Source: Lentisphaerota bacterium
Lineage (GTDB): Bacteria > Verrucomicrobiota > Lentisphaeria > Victivallales > Victivallaceae
Assembly (NCBI GenBank): GCA_015061575.1
Contig: SUWF01000016.1
Span: 1-64,000, forward strand
DNA length: 64,000 bases
Direction: 5' to 3'
Shown: piece by piece, positions 1 to 8,480 of the stretch
Position numbering within the stretch: the stretch's first letter is position 1
How the letters are laid out: the number at the start of each line of letters is the position of its first letter
Notes under the pieces: generated by a model
Seen by the model: only the letters and a program-made list of their open reading frames with translations
Databases searched by the model: none
Told to the model about the DNA's origin: nothing
Program-made: the position numbers and the translations under genes

Positions 1-89
1 ATCGGGTAGATCGCGGCTGCTTCGCTGAATGCGTAAGCTACATACGCTGCGGCGTAGTTACCGTCGATCGTCTGCATGACTTTACCCAT
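1..89 (-). CDS. nifJ: Pyruvate:ferredoxin (flavodoxin) oxidoreductase, N-terminal fragment
   Basis: The first 29 codons of a leftward gene that runs off the window edge. Translating the reverse complement from the ATG at 89 gives MGKVMQTIDGNYAAAYVAYA followed by FSEAAAIYPI. This is the typical start of PFOR domain I (the TxDGNxAAAxVAYAFSEVAAIYPITPSS type). A GGAGG lies six bases upstream. PFOR converts pyruvate and CoA to acetyl-CoA, CO2 and reduced ferredoxin in the cytoplasm. Its position near the hydrogenase operon fits a fermentative route that disposes of electrons as H2. Only the N-terminus is visible, so catalytic domains cannot be checked. Confidence 0.88.
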   Translation of the reverse strand, partial: MGKVMQTIDGNYAAAYVAYAFSEAAAIYP

Positions 90-189
90 TGAAAACCTCC
101 AATGTTGTTTAATGGTTGAATGGTTGATAAAAAAACATATCCAAACCGGCAAAAATCTCTCTTTGCCGACTGTATACAATTAAACTTAT

Positions 190-219
190 ATAATATACTC
201 TATAAAACGATTTTTTCAA
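190..219 (-). promoter_or_regulatory. Candidate promoter of nifJ
   Basis: Read on the minus strand: TTGAAA, 18 bp, TATTAT. It lies about 100 bp upstream of the nifJ start in AT-rich DNA. The spacer is longer than in the other promoters of this window, so this is a weaker call. Confidence 0.35.
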
Positions 220-327
220 CCATTTTAGCAGAAAAAACTCCTGAATCCCCAAAAGTTTTCCTGTTAAAAAGAAAATTTGATTTACGGCTGCTGAAGTATT
301 TCCGGCGGAATAGGAAGCTTTTTAAAT

Positions 328-355
328 TTGCAAACATTGTCTTCCGGTGTAAATT
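328..355 (+). promoter_or_regulatory. Promoter of the deoxyribosyltransferase-like gene
   Basis: TTGCAA at 328-333, a 16-bp spacer ending in TG, then TAAATT at 350-355. This is the pattern repeated across the window. It puts the transcript start near 362, consistent with the ATG at 401 and against an earlier start. Confidence 0.5.
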
Positions 356-400
356 AAATTGAATTTGGCTCGCTTAATCAATCAATACGGGAGTTTTATA

Positions 401-1078
401 ATGCAGAAAAGTTTGAAAATATACTTTGCCGGTGATCTTTTTGACGGCAAGGATCTGGGCGGTAATCTGCTGCTTGCCAAGGCCATCGAAAAGAGTTCTT
501 GTTGTCGTTATCAGGTCATGCTGCCGCAAGATGGCGAGTGTGAAGTAAAAGAACGCACTTCCCAAAGTATCCGTGATGCGGATTTTCAGCTGCTTTACAA
601 CTGCGATTGCGTGGTGGCGAATTTTGACGGTCACGATCTTGATTCAGGTACTGTAGTGGAATTCTGCTTTGCCAAGATGCTGGATATGCCTGCAGTGTTG
701 CTGCGTACTGACTTCCGGCACAGTGGCGATAATACTTTGCCGGATGGCGATCCGTGGAATCTGATGTGTTCGCATTTTCCGCGTACCGAAGTATTGCATA
801 TCAATGCGATGAAACTTTACCACGAGTGCCGTAACAGTGGTTCTCAAACAGAGCTGTTGGATGATTTTTATAATTCCATAGCTCAAAAAACGGTGCAGAA
901 GCTTGACCGGGTATGTGCGATGCAGTCGTGGCTGAAATGTGATAAACTTTTACAGCAGTTTCAAATGGCGATCAAAAGTATCGGTGGAACGCTGCCGGAA
1001 CTGCTGGATGAGGAAACACTTGAAAATTTGTGCCGTCAAAAAATCGCCAGTGGTTTGTATAGCACAGATGCTGAATAG
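401..1078 (+). CDS. Nucleoside 2-deoxyribosyltransferase-like protein
   Basis: 225 residues from the ATG at 401 (GGGAG nearby); the ORF-track start at 359 falls just before the mapped promoter's likely transcript start and lacks a ribosome site. The N-terminus KIYFAGDLFDGKDLGGN and the later DADFQLLYNCDCVVANFDG and SGTVVEFCFAKMLD segments match the nucleoside 2-deoxyribosyltransferase fold (PF05014). The glutamate in VVEF is in the position of the family's catalytic nucleophile. Members move deoxyribose between bases or hydrolyse dNMPs (as in DNPH1/Rcl), so purine or pyrimidine salvage is the likely role. The C-terminal 80 residues extend beyond the core domain and are not recognised. Monocistronic, facing the hydrogenase operon across a shared hairpin. 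Confidence 0.72.
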   Translation: MQKSLKIYFAGDLFDGKDLGGNLLLAKAIEKSSCCRYQVMLPQDGECEVKERTSQSIRDADFQLLYNCDCVVANFDGHDLDSGTVVEFCFAKMLDMPAVLLRTDFRHSGDNTLPDGDPWNLMCSHFPRTEVLHINAMKLYHECRNSGSQTELLDDFYNSIAQKTVQKLDRVCAMQSWLKCDKLLQQFQMAIKSIGGTLPELLDEETLENLCRQKIASGLYSTDAE

Positions 1079-1102
1079 TTTTTTTACAGCTGCATAGAAA
1101 AA

Positions 1103-1132
1103 GGGCTGCTGCAATTTCTTTTGCAGCAGCCC
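1103..1132 (-). terminator. Intrinsic terminator of the hyd operon
   Basis: Perfect 12-bp stem (GGGCTGCTGCAA with its complement) and six-base loop. On the minus strand it is followed by TTTTT, so it ends the leftward rex-hyd transcript. It may also slow transcription coming from the gene at 401-1078. Confidence 0.85.
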
Positions 1133-1175
1133 TGAATGTTTTACGGCAGCAACTTTGTTTTTAACAAGTTGTTTT

Positions 1176-3197
1176 TCAGAGCGCCTTTATACCGTCGAGG
1201 ATGGATTTGCCGAGGGTTTCCACCGAGCAATCTTCCATATCCAGCACCAGATCGCCGATGGTCACACCAATGGTACCTTCCACCTGCGGACGGGAGCTGA
1301 ATGCGGCATCGATATCGACCATTTCGGCCACGCCGTTGGCCTTGACAAACCCTACCAGTTCCGAAAGCAGCTTCTGACCGTTGCAGTCTTTCTGCTGAGT
1401 GCAGATCGTTACGCAGATCGGCAGTTTCTTTTCGGCACTGCCGCTGAGCACGTTCTGACGGGCGTCAAAAATCTGACAGCGGTTCTGATAGCGTGTGTGC
1501 AGTGCTTCGTGCGCTTCGTGGCTGCCGGGATGGCCGCCGAAGTTTTCCTGATAGCACTTTTCGACCATGAAGTTATCCTGCGATTTCTGCAGACGGCGGG
1601 ATTTATCTGCCGAATAGAGTCCGGCGGCCCGCTGCTGACGGAATCCGGGAGTGGTATTGATCGGCTGACCGCCGCCGGCCACACAGCCGCCGGGGCAGGA
1701 CATGACTTCCACAAACTGATAATCCACTTCGCCGGCTTTGATCTTTTCGATCAATTTGCGGGCGGCTGCCAGAGTATGCACCACGGCGATTTTGACCTCT
1801 TTGCCGGCTACGTTGTAGGTGGCTTCCCGCAGATAATCCATGCCGCGGACTTCTTTGAAGTCGACCTTGGCCAGCGGTTTACCTTCCAATTTTTCCACAG
1901 CGTAACGCAACGCAGCTTCCATCACCCCGCCGGTGGCACCGAAGATGACACCGCCGCCGGTGGAGAAGCCCAACGGCATATCGAATGAATCCGGTTCCAG
2001 ATTCATCATGTTGATACCCATGGATTTGATCATTTGCGCCAAACCGACGGTCGTGACCACATGATCCACATCCGGACGGCCTTCACGCTTGAATTTATCC
2101 AGTTTGGCTTCAAATTTCTTGGCCACGCAGGGCATGATCGACACGATCACCAGATTTTCCGGTTTGATCCCCAGTTTGGCCGGGAGCGTCTGCCGGGCGA
2201 CTGCGCCGAAGATCTGCTGCGGAGAACGGGTGCTGGAGAGGTTGGGCAGCATTTCCGGATAATAGGTTTCTGCAAATTTCACCCACGCCGGGCAGCAGCT
2301 GGTGAACATCGGCAGCTTGCCGCCATTTTGAATACGATCCAAAAGTTCAGTGGCTTCTTCAAAGATAGTCATATCCGCCGAGAAGCAGGTATCGTAAACA
2401 TAATCAAAGCCCATCATGCGGAGCGCAGAAATCATCTGTCCTTCAACGTTGGTGCCGGTGGGGCAGTTGAAGTATTCACCCAATGCCACCCGGACGGCCG
2501 GAGCGATTTGGGCCACGACCACCTTTTCCGGATTGTTCAAATCGGCCCAGACGTTGTCATAGTCCGGCTTGGGCACGATGGCACCGGTGGGACAGACTGC
2601 AGCGCACTGACCGCAGTTGACGCATTCCACTTCGTTGAGGTTTTTGTCAAAAGCCGGAGCCACCCGGGCTTTGGTTCCCCGGAACGCAAAGTCGATGGCA
2701 CCAACGCTCTGCAATTCCGAACAGACCCGCACGCAGTCGCCGCAAAGCACGCATTTATTGGGGTCACGCACCAGCGACACGCTGGAGTCGTCGATGGGCA
2801 GGGTCGTTTCGGTCTGCTTGTAGCGGATTTCGTTGACCCCCAGACGGCGGGCAATATCCTGCAGATTGCAGCTGTTGCTGCGCACACAGCTGGGACATTC
2901 GCGCTTGTGGTTGGCCAGCAAAAGTTCAATGTTGATCTTGCGCATATTGCGCAGCTGGGCAGTTTCGGTTTTGATCACCATGCCGGGGCGGGGGGCCGTA
3001 GCGCAGGCGGCAGTTACGCCTTTGCCGACGATTTCCACCAGACAGAGCCGGCAGGCTCCATAGATCGACAACTCCGAGTGATAGCAGAACGTCGGCAGAT
3101 CGATCCCCGCTTTGCGGATCACTTCCAGCAGATTGCGCTCGCCTTCGATGGCAACTTCAATATTATTGACAATAAGAGTATTGGGTTTAGTTTCCAT
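1176..3197 (-). CDS. hydA: NAD(P)H-linked [FeFe]-hydrogenase catalytic subunit
   Basis: 673 residues from the ATG at 3197 (GGAG upstream; the 38 extra residues in the ORF track lack a start signal). Domains: plant-type [2Fe-2S] ferredoxin (Cys38, 49, 52, 65), His97-Cys101-Cys104-Cys110 cluster, two [4Fe-4S] sites (Cys149-159 and 192-202), then the H-cluster domain with TSCCPAW (299-305), MPCVAKKFE (355-363) and EVMSCPGGCVAGGGQP (497-512), and a small-subunit-like stretch. All H-cluster cysteines are present, so it should be active. It would make H2 from ferredoxin and NADH in the cytoplasm with HydB and HydC. About 95 residues after 580 form an extra C-terminal domain that starts like a thioredoxin-fold [2Fe-2S] module but lacks its four-cysteine pattern. 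Last gene of the operon. Confidence 0.95.
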   Translation of the reverse strand: METKPNTLIVNNIEVAIEGERNLLEVIRKAGIDLPTFCYHSELSIYGACRLCLVEIVGKGVTAACATAPRPGMVIKTETAQLRNMRKINIELLLANHKRECPSCVRSNSCNLQDIARRLGVNEIRYKQTETTLPIDDSSVSLVRDPNKCVLCGDCVRVCSELQSVGAIDFAFRGTKARVAPAFDKNLNEVECVNCGQCAAVCPTGAIVPKPDYDNVWADLNNPEKVVVAQIAPAVRVALGEYFNCPTGTNVEGQMISALRMMGFDYVYDTCFSADMTIFEEATELLDRIQNGGKLPMFTSCCPAWVKFAETYYPEMLPNLSSTRSPQQIFGAVARQTLPAKLGIKPENLVIVSIMPCVAKKFEAKLDKFKREGRPDVDHVVTTVGLAQMIKSMGINMMNLEPDSFDMPLGFSTGGGVIFGATGGVMEAALRYAVEKLEGKPLAKVDFKEVRGMDYLREATYNVAGKEVKIAVVHTLAAARKLIEKIKAGEVDYQFVEVMSCPGGCVAGGGQPINTTPGFRQQRAAGLYSADKSRRLQKSQDNFMVEKCYQENFGGHPGSHEAHEALHTRYQNRCQIFDARQNVLSGSAEKKLPICVTICTQQKDCNGQKLLSELVGFVKANGVAEMVDIDAAFSSRPQVEGTIGVTIGDLVLDMEDCSVETLGKSILDGIKAL

Positions 3198-3216
3198 TAT
3201 GTATATCTCCGTAAAA

Positions 3217-5112
3217 TTAGATGCCCATGACCGCATCGAATTTGCAAGCTGTTTTACAGGCTCCGCACTTGATACATTTGTCAGTATCAACAACGTGAGG
3301 CTGTTTGACACTGCCGGTGATGGCGTTCACCGGACATTTGCGGGCGCAAGCAGTGCAGCCCTTGCACTTGGCCGGATCGATTTCCACCTTGGCCAGAGCT
3401 TTACATTCTCCGGTCGGGCAGATCTTGCGGATGACGTGATCTTCATACTCCTTGCGGAAATATTTGATCGTGGAAAGTACCGGGTTGGGTGCAGTTTTGC
3501 CCAGACCGCACAAACTGCCCAGTTCCACCGCTGCTGCTGTTTGTTCCAGCAGTTCCAGCGTTTCCATCGTGGCCCGGCCTTCGATGATGTCGTCCAGCAA
3601 AGCCAGCATCTGCTTGGTGCCTTCGCGGCAGGGGACGCATTTTCCGCAGGATTCATTCTGGATGAACTGCATGAAAAAGCGGGCGATCTTGACAATACAG
3701 GTTTGCTTGTTCATGACCACCAAACCGCCGGAACCGACCATGGCACCCACTTCGGGCAGACTGTCAAAGTCGATGGGCAAATCAAGCATTTCGGGGATCA
3801 GACAGCCGCCGGAAGGTCCGCCGATCTGCACGGCCTTGAAATCTTCGTTGGTGATATTGCCGTCATTATCGGTAACACCGCCGCCGATGTTGTAGACGAT
3901 TTCCCGCAGCGTGGTGCCGAAAGGTACTTCGATCAAACCGGTATTGGCCACATGCCCGGAGAGGGCAAAGGTCTTGGTTCCCGGAGATTTGGCAGTACCG
4001 ACCGAACGGTAGAAATCCGGGCCTTCCCGGAAGATGATCGGCAGCGACGCCAGCGTTTCGACGTTGTTGATGATCGTCGGCTTGCCCCACAGACCGGATA
4101 CGCTGGTGCGGGGGGATTTGGGACGGGGCATACCGCGGCGGCCTTCGATACTGGCGATCAGAGCAGTACCTTCACCGCAGACGAACGCTCCGGCACCTTC
4201 CATAATGTGTACCCGGAAGCTGAAATCAGTACCGAAGATATTGTCGCCCAGTACGCCGGCAGCTTCGGCATCGGCCACGGCGTGACGCATTCTCTGCACG
4301 GCCAGCGGGTATTCCGCACGCACATAAACATAACCTTCGTCAGCACCGATACCTTTGGCTCCGATCATCATACCTTCGATAACAGCGTGGGGGTTGCCTT
4401 CCATGACCGAGCGGTCCATAAATGCGCCCGGGTCGCCTTCGTCGCCGTTGCAGATGATATATTTTTTGTCATTTTTGCTGCTCAAAGCCGCCTGCCATTT
4501 GCGTCCGGTGGGAAAACCGGCACCGCCGCGGCCGCGCAAGCCCGAATCAATGGCGGTCTGGCAGACCGTTTCCGGAGTCATTTCCACGATCGCTTTGCGG
4601 GCACCTTCGTAGCCGCCACGGGCGATGTATTCGGCGATATTTTCCGGTTCGATCATGCAGTTTTTCATGACCATACGATGCTGACGGTTCTGGAACGGTA
4701 TTTCGGCATTGCCCTTGCAGCGTTCGCCATTGCTGGGATTGCAGTAGAGCAGTTCTTCGATAATTTCGCCATTTTTGATCGTCTTTTCGACGATGGCCGG
4801 TACGTCGGACACCTTTACTTTGGTGTAAAGGATGTGTTCCGGTTCAATGTGCATCAGCGGCCCCTGCTGGCAGAACCCCTGACAACCGGACTTGGATACA
4901 TAGATAGCTTCGTTGAGGTCTTCGCCGTTTTCGGCTTTGATTTCCACGGTCACTTTAATACCGGCTTCGCTCAGCGCAGCCACCAGTGCGTCACGCACTT
5001 TGAGTGCGCCGTTGGCCACGCATCCGGTACCTCCGCAAAGCACGATCCGACGGGAGAGCTGGCCGGTGGCCTGCAAATAGTTATCGGCAATTTTTTTCAA
5101 ATCAACGTTCAT
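3217..5112 (-). CDS. hydB: Hydrogenase NADH-binding flavoprotein subunit (NuoF-like)
   Basis: 631 residues from the ATG at 5112, with AAGGGAA upstream. An N-terminal thioredoxin-like [2Fe-2S] domain (LCGGTGC, GCQGFCQQGP) is followed by the NuoF core: GLRGRGGAGFPTGRKW for FMN/NADH binding, CNGDEGDPGAFMDR, an SLBB segment and the ESCGKCVPCREGT [4Fe-4S] site. Two C-terminal ferredoxin clusters follow (CKGCTACARKCP and CIKCGACKTAC). This arrangement is typical of the beta subunit of trimeric electron-bifurcating hydrogenases, where NADH and ferredoxin electrons meet. Bifurcation rather than simple NADH dependence is inferred from architecture. Ends 19 bp before hydA. Confidence 0.94.
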   Translation of the reverse strand: MNVDLKKIADNYLQATGQLSRRIVLCGGTGCVANGALKVRDALVAALSEAGIKVTVEIKAENGEDLNEAIYVSKSGCQGFCQQGPLMHIEPEHILYTKVKVSDVPAIVEKTIKNGEIIEELLYCNPSNGERCKGNAEIPFQNRQHRMVMKNCMIEPENIAEYIARGGYEGARKAIVEMTPETVCQTAIDSGLRGRGGAGFPTGRKWQAALSSKNDKKYIICNGDEGDPGAFMDRSVMEGNPHAVIEGMMIGAKGIGADEGYVYVRAEYPLAVQRMRHAVADAEAAGVLGDNIFGTDFSFRVHIMEGAGAFVCGEGTALIASIEGRRGMPRPKSPRTSVSGLWGKPTIINNVETLASLPIIFREGPDFYRSVGTAKSPGTKTFALSGHVANTGLIEVPFGTTLREIVYNIGGGVTDNDGNITNEDFKAVQIGGPSGGCLIPEMLDLPIDFDSLPEVGAMVGSGGLVVMNKQTCIVKIARFFMQFIQNESCGKCVPCREGTKQMLALLDDIIEGRATMETLELLEQTAAAVELGSLCGLGKTAPNPVLSTIKYFRKEYEDHVIRKICPTGECKALAKVEIDPAKCKGCTACARKCPVNAITGSVKQPHVVDTDKCIKCGACKTACKFDAVMGI

Positions 5113-5147
5113 AAGATTCAATTCCCTTGTTTGTGCAGTACTGCAGC

Positions 5148-5660
5148 TCAATTTTCGGCGGCATCATTTTTCTTGATTTCTTCGACCAGGGCCACCGCCT
5201 GTTCCGGAACCACCTGACCGTGGACTTCGCCATCGACTACCATCACCGGAGCCAAACCGCAGGCTCCGAGGCAGCTGACAGTTTCTACGGTAAATGCAAA
5301 ATCATCCGAGGTGGTCTTGTCACCTTCCAGCTTCAGATGGCTGCGCAGAGCATTAAGAATACCATGGGATTTTTTGACATGACAAGCCGTACCGTCGCAC
5401 AGACGGATGATGTGGCGGCCTTTGGGTTCCAGCGAAAAATGCGCATAAAATGTTGCCACTCCGTAAACCTTGGCCGGAGGTACACCAATGCTGGTGGCTA
5501 CATAACTGATCACTTCTTTGGAAAGGCATTTGTAGACTTCCTGCGTTTCCTGCAAAATCGGGATCAATTTGGCCGCACTGTAGTTGTGCTTCTGGAGAAT
5601 TCGGTTGACTTCGGCAAAGTGTTCGATCATTGCCGTGGTCTTTTCCATGGATTCCTGCAT
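5148..5660 (-). CDS. hydC: Hydrogenase [2Fe-2S] subunit (NuoE-like)
   Basis: 170 residues with AAGGAAAG just upstream of the ATG at 5660. The helical N-terminus and thioredoxin-fold C-terminal domain match NuoE, 24-kDa type. Ligand cysteines are in CDGTACHVKK and CLGACGLAPV, giving the CxxxxC...CxxxC pattern for one [2Fe-2S] cluster. It passes electrons within the HydABC complex. It lies between rex and hydB with short gaps, consistent with one transcript. Confidence 0.93.
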   Translation of the reverse strand: MQESMEKTTAMIEHFAEVNRILQKHNYSAAKLIPILQETQEVYKCLSKEVISYVATSIGVPPAKVYGVATFYAHFSLEPKGRHIIRLCDGTACHVKKSHGILNALRSHLKLEGDKTTSDDFAFTVETVSCLGACGLAPVMVVDGEVHGQVVPEQAVALVEEIKKNDAAEN

Positions 5661-5714
5661 GTTCTTTCCTTTGTTTATTGGTTTATATCTGGTAAAAACT
5701 GTTTTTTTTATTGA

Positions 5715-6377
5715 TTAAATGTCCGGTGTATCGTTGAATAATTTGCCTGACAGTCTTACTGAGAGTTCGGCCAGATCTCCGGCCATATTCACCCGCTGCA
5801 GCACAACCTCTTTTTCTTTGGGTATTGCCAGCGGCGTATTGGTGAAATTCCAGATCGCTTTCAATCCGGCATCCACGATCAAACCGGCAGCTTCCTGGGC
5901 ATGTTCGCAGGGGACGCTCAAAACAGCGATCTTGACCTGCATTTTTTGCGCCATTTCTTTAAGCTGACTGATGTGATAAACTTTTTTGTTGTGGATTTCA
6001 GTGCCGACTTTGTTTTGATCATTATCAAACGCTGCAACGATGTTGAAGCGGTATTCTGCAAAACCACGATACCCGAGCAGGGCGGAACCCAGGTTGCCGA
6101 CCCCCACCAGAAAAACCGGCGTTTCGTCGTTCCAGCCCAGAAAATTTTCAATCCCGGCTATCAGACTTTGTACACTGTAGCCCACTCCCGGTGCTCCGGG
6201 ACATGCGGCCAGTTCAAGATCTTTACGCACAATTATCGCTTCCAGCCCCAGTTTTTGGGCCAGTTGAGTAGTTGAAACCATTTGCTGGCCATTGTCGCGC
6301 AGCAGTTTAAGTTCATGCAGATAAGACGGAAGGCGTTTTACTGACGGCAATCTGGGTACTTTCCGGCTGTCGTTCAT
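5715..6377 (-). CDS. rex: Redox-sensing transcriptional repressor Rex
   Basis: 220 residues with CGGAGG ahead of the ATG. The N-terminal winged helix (LPSYLHELKLL, STTQLAQKLGLEAIIVRKDLE) is followed by a Rossmann domain with GVGNLGSALLGY for NADH binding and a C-terminal domain-swap helix. Rex leaves DNA when NADH is high and so derepresses fermentation and hydrogenase genes. As first gene of the operon it should regulate itself and hydCBA. I could not identify a clear Rex operator (TTGTGAA-N6-TTCACAA type) at its promoter. Confidence 0.94.
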   Translation of the reverse strand: MNDSRKVPRLPSVKRLPSYLHELKLLRDNGQQMVSTTQLAQKLGLEAIIVRKDLELAACPGAPGVGYSVQSLIAGIENFLGWNDETPVFLVGVGNLGSALLGYRGFAEYRFNIVAAFDNDQNKVGTEIHNKKVYHISQLKEMAQKMQVKIAVLSVPCEHAQEAAGLIVDAGLKAIWNFTNTPLAIPKEKEVVLQRVNMAGDLAELSVRLSGKLFNDTPDI

Positions 6378-6509
6378 ATTTCCTCCGTGGTTGAGTGGTT
6401 ATTCTTGACGCAGCGGCCTGATTCCTGACTCTTACAATACCTGTTTTTTTCGGCTGCTGCATTATTTTTTTATGGCTGAAATTTTACTCTCCGCCATCCA
6501 TATTCATGT

Positions 6510-6537
6510 AATATAGCACACATAATGTATAATTCAA
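6510..6537 (-). promoter_or_regulatory. Promoter of the rex-hydCBA operon
   Basis: Minus strand: TTGAAT, 16 bp ending in TGTGC, TATATT. The transcript would begin near 6503 and have a 5' leader of about 125 nt before rex. Confidence 0.6.
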
Positions 6538-6628
6538 TATTTTTTTATCTAATTTTGCACACCTTATGCATTTTCAGCATATCCCCGGAAGACCGGATAC
6601 AAAATATCGAAAAAAGTTGATTTAATAA

Positions 6629-6656
6629 TTGCAATACGTTTTTTTCAGGTTATTTT
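6629..6656 (+). promoter_or_regulatory. Promoter of the ABC exporter operon
   Basis: TTGCAA, 16 bp, TATTTT. It gives a leader of about 70 nt before the ATG at 6735, which itself lacks a strong ribosome site. Confidence 0.45.
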
Positions 6657-6734
6657 AAACTGAGTATACAACGTTTGCTGCTTTTTTGAGGCGGCGAGAA
6701 AGATCATATTGAAAAAAACTGTAAGCATAAAACT

Positions 6735-8480
6735 ATGGCAGAATTCAATCTCAGATCGTTTTTGAGGCCCTATCGCGGGCTGATGTTCTTTTCCTGTGTT
6801 TCCAACATTATCTTCACCGGGCTGGCGTTGACTTTGCCATGGATGCTCAAGATCGCTATCGACCGCGTCCTGCCCACGGCTGACTACGGATTATTTTTTA
6901 TTCTCTGTGCCGCCATGCTGACGACCTATTCGGTGCGTTGTGTAGTGCGCTACATTGCCGGGATACTGGGCTCTTATATGGTATACCGGGTGATGGTTGA
7001 TGTGCGGTTCAAACTTTTTCGTCATCTGCAAAGCCTTTCGTTGAGATTTTATGAAGAATACCGGACGGGGAAGGTGGTTTCCAACGTCATCAGCGATGTC
7101 GGGCTGCTGCAGCAGTTTGTCGGTTCTATCGTGGGAATGGCCGACCAGATCTTTATGCTTATAATCATATCTATATTGCTGCTGTTCATCAACTGGCAGT
7201 TGGGTTTTCTGGTGCTGGCGATCGCACCGCTGCACTTTATCAACTTTGCTTACTTCCGCAAAAAACTGCAGAAAACCAGTAAGGCTTTTCAGGAAAAAAT
7301 GTCAGAAATTTCGGCTAATCTGGCAGAAACTATCAACGGTATCAAGGTGGTAAAATCCTTTGGTCAGGAACGCACTGAGTGCTGCAGCTTTTTCAAGTGC
7401 CTGCGGCCGACGCTTTCTATCGGGGTGCGCTTGAATCTTTTGGGGAATATATGCGGCTCGGCGGCGGACATGCTCAGTATCTGCACTTATCTTCTGGTGA
7501 TCGGGGTGGGGATCCGCTTTGTGCAGCAGCAGGTTATGACCATTGGTGAGTTTGTGGCATTTTACAGCTATGTGGGCAGTCTTTTGGGGCCGATTTCGAT
7601 TTTTGCCACGCTTTCAACAACCATATCGCAAGGGCTGGCCGGCGCGGAACGTATCGGTCGGCTTATGCGCATAATACCGGAAATACAGGATGTGCCGGAT
7701 CCGATCAAGGCCGGCAAGCTGGAAGGACGTATCGTCTTTGACAGTGTGTCGTTCAAATATGACGATCAGCCGGTGATCAAAGATTTGGATCTGACGATCG
7801 AACCTGGCAAAAAAGTCGCTTTGGTCGGACCGTCCGGCTGCGGCAAAACGACGCTGGGCAATCTTATATTGCGTTTTTATGATGTCAGCAGCGGGCGTAT
7901 TCTGATCGATGGGATCGATATACGCAAATACGGCAAAGATTCATTCCGCAACAACGTTGCGGTGGTGCTGCAGGAACCTTTTCTCTTCAGCGGAACCATA
8001 AAAGAAAACATTGCTTACGCCAAAAAAGATGCCACCAATGAAGAGATCATTGCTGCTGCCAAAATGGCCAATGTGGAAGAATTTGTTAATATGCTGCCGC
8101 ATGGATACAAGACTGTTATCGGCGAAAACGGCGCATCGCTTTCCGGCGGACAGAAACAGCGAATTGCTATTGCCCGGGCGATCCTGAAGAATCCTTCGAT
8201 CCTGATATTGGATGAAGCTACCAGTGCCCTGGATACAGTTTCGGAGTATCTGGTGCAGCACGCGTTGGATAACCTTATGGAAGGACGTACTACGATCATC
8301 ATTGCCCATCGGCTTTCCACGATCAAAAATGCCGACCAGATCGTTGTGCTTAAATCCGGGAAAATCGAAGAAGTTGGTACTCACGAAGAACTTATGCAAG
8401 GTAATGGTACTTATCACGACCTTTATACCATTCAGCAGCAGACCGCTTTGGATGGCGCTGAAATGGAGGTGAAAAAATGA
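6735..8480 (+). CDS. ABC exporter half-transporter (MsbA/LapB-like, no peptidase domain)
   Basis: 581 residues: a six-helix membrane domain (about 1-310) fused to an ATPase domain with Walker A GPSGCGKTT, signature LSGGQKQR, Walker B ILILDEATSALD and the H-loop IIAHRLS. Length and layout are those of a homodimeric type IV exporter without an N-terminal C39 domain. The next gene overlaps its stop by four bases (ATGA) and encodes a membrane-fusion protein, so the pair should move a substrate across the inner membrane toward the outside. The substrate is not evident from the sequence, and no TolC-like gene follows. Confidence 0.85.
   Translation: MAEFNLRSFLRPYRGLMFFSCVSNIIFTGLALTLPWMLKIAIDRVLPTADYGLFFILCAAMLTTYSVRCVVRYIAGILGSYMVYRVMVDVRFKLFRHLQSLSLRFYEEYRTGKVVSNVISDVGLLQQFVGSIVGMADQIFMLIIISILLLFINWQLGFLVLAIAPLHFINFAYFRKKLQKTSKAFQEKMSEISANLAETINGIKVVKSFGQERTECCSFFKCLRPTLSIGVRLNLLGNICGSAADMLSICTYLLVIGVGIRFVQQQVMTIGEFVAFYSYVGSLLGPISIFATLSTTISQGLAGAERIGRLMRIIPEIQDVPDPIKAGKLEGRIVFDSVSFKYDDQPVIKDLDLTIEPGKKVALVGPSGCGKTTLGNLILRFYDVSSGRILIDGIDIRKYGKDSFRNNVAVVLQEPFLFSGTIKENIAYAKKDATNEEIIAAAKMANVEEFVNMLPHGYKTVIGENGASLSGGQKQRIAIARAILKNPSILILDEATSALDTVSEYLVQHALDNLMEGRTTIIIAHRLSTIKNADQIVVLKSGKIEEVGTHEELMQGNGTYHDLYTIQQQTALDGAEMEVKK

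Larger units (their letters stand above)
90..400. other. AT-rich divergent intergenic region
   Basis: This spacer separates leftward nifJ from the rightward deoxyribosyltransferase gene and holds a plausible promoter for each. The 80-residue ORF at 120-362 inside it is lysine/phenylalanine-rich, has no credible ribosome site and overlaps both promoters, so I treat it as noncoding. Confidence 0.6.
6378..6734. other. Divergent intergenic region between rex and the ABC exporter
   Basis: No credible ORF. It contains a good promoter for each flanking operon. An imperfect palindrome, TTGATTTAATAATTGCAA (6617-6634), overlaps the exporter's -35 box. It resembles a Rex box only weakly. Confidence 0.5.

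Noticed and set aside
120-362. 80-residue ORF in the nifJ divergent region
   Set aside because: Overlaps two promoter candidates, lacks a ribosome site, and has low-complexity AT-rich codons.
3112-5217. 701-residue plus-strand ORF across hydA/hydB
   Set aside because: Antisense to the unmistakable NuoF-like subunit; no domain and no ribosome site.
6617-6634. Rex-like operator TTGATTTAATAATTGCAA
   Set aside because: Only a few positions fit the Rex consensus and it overlaps the exporter's -35 rather than the rex promoter.
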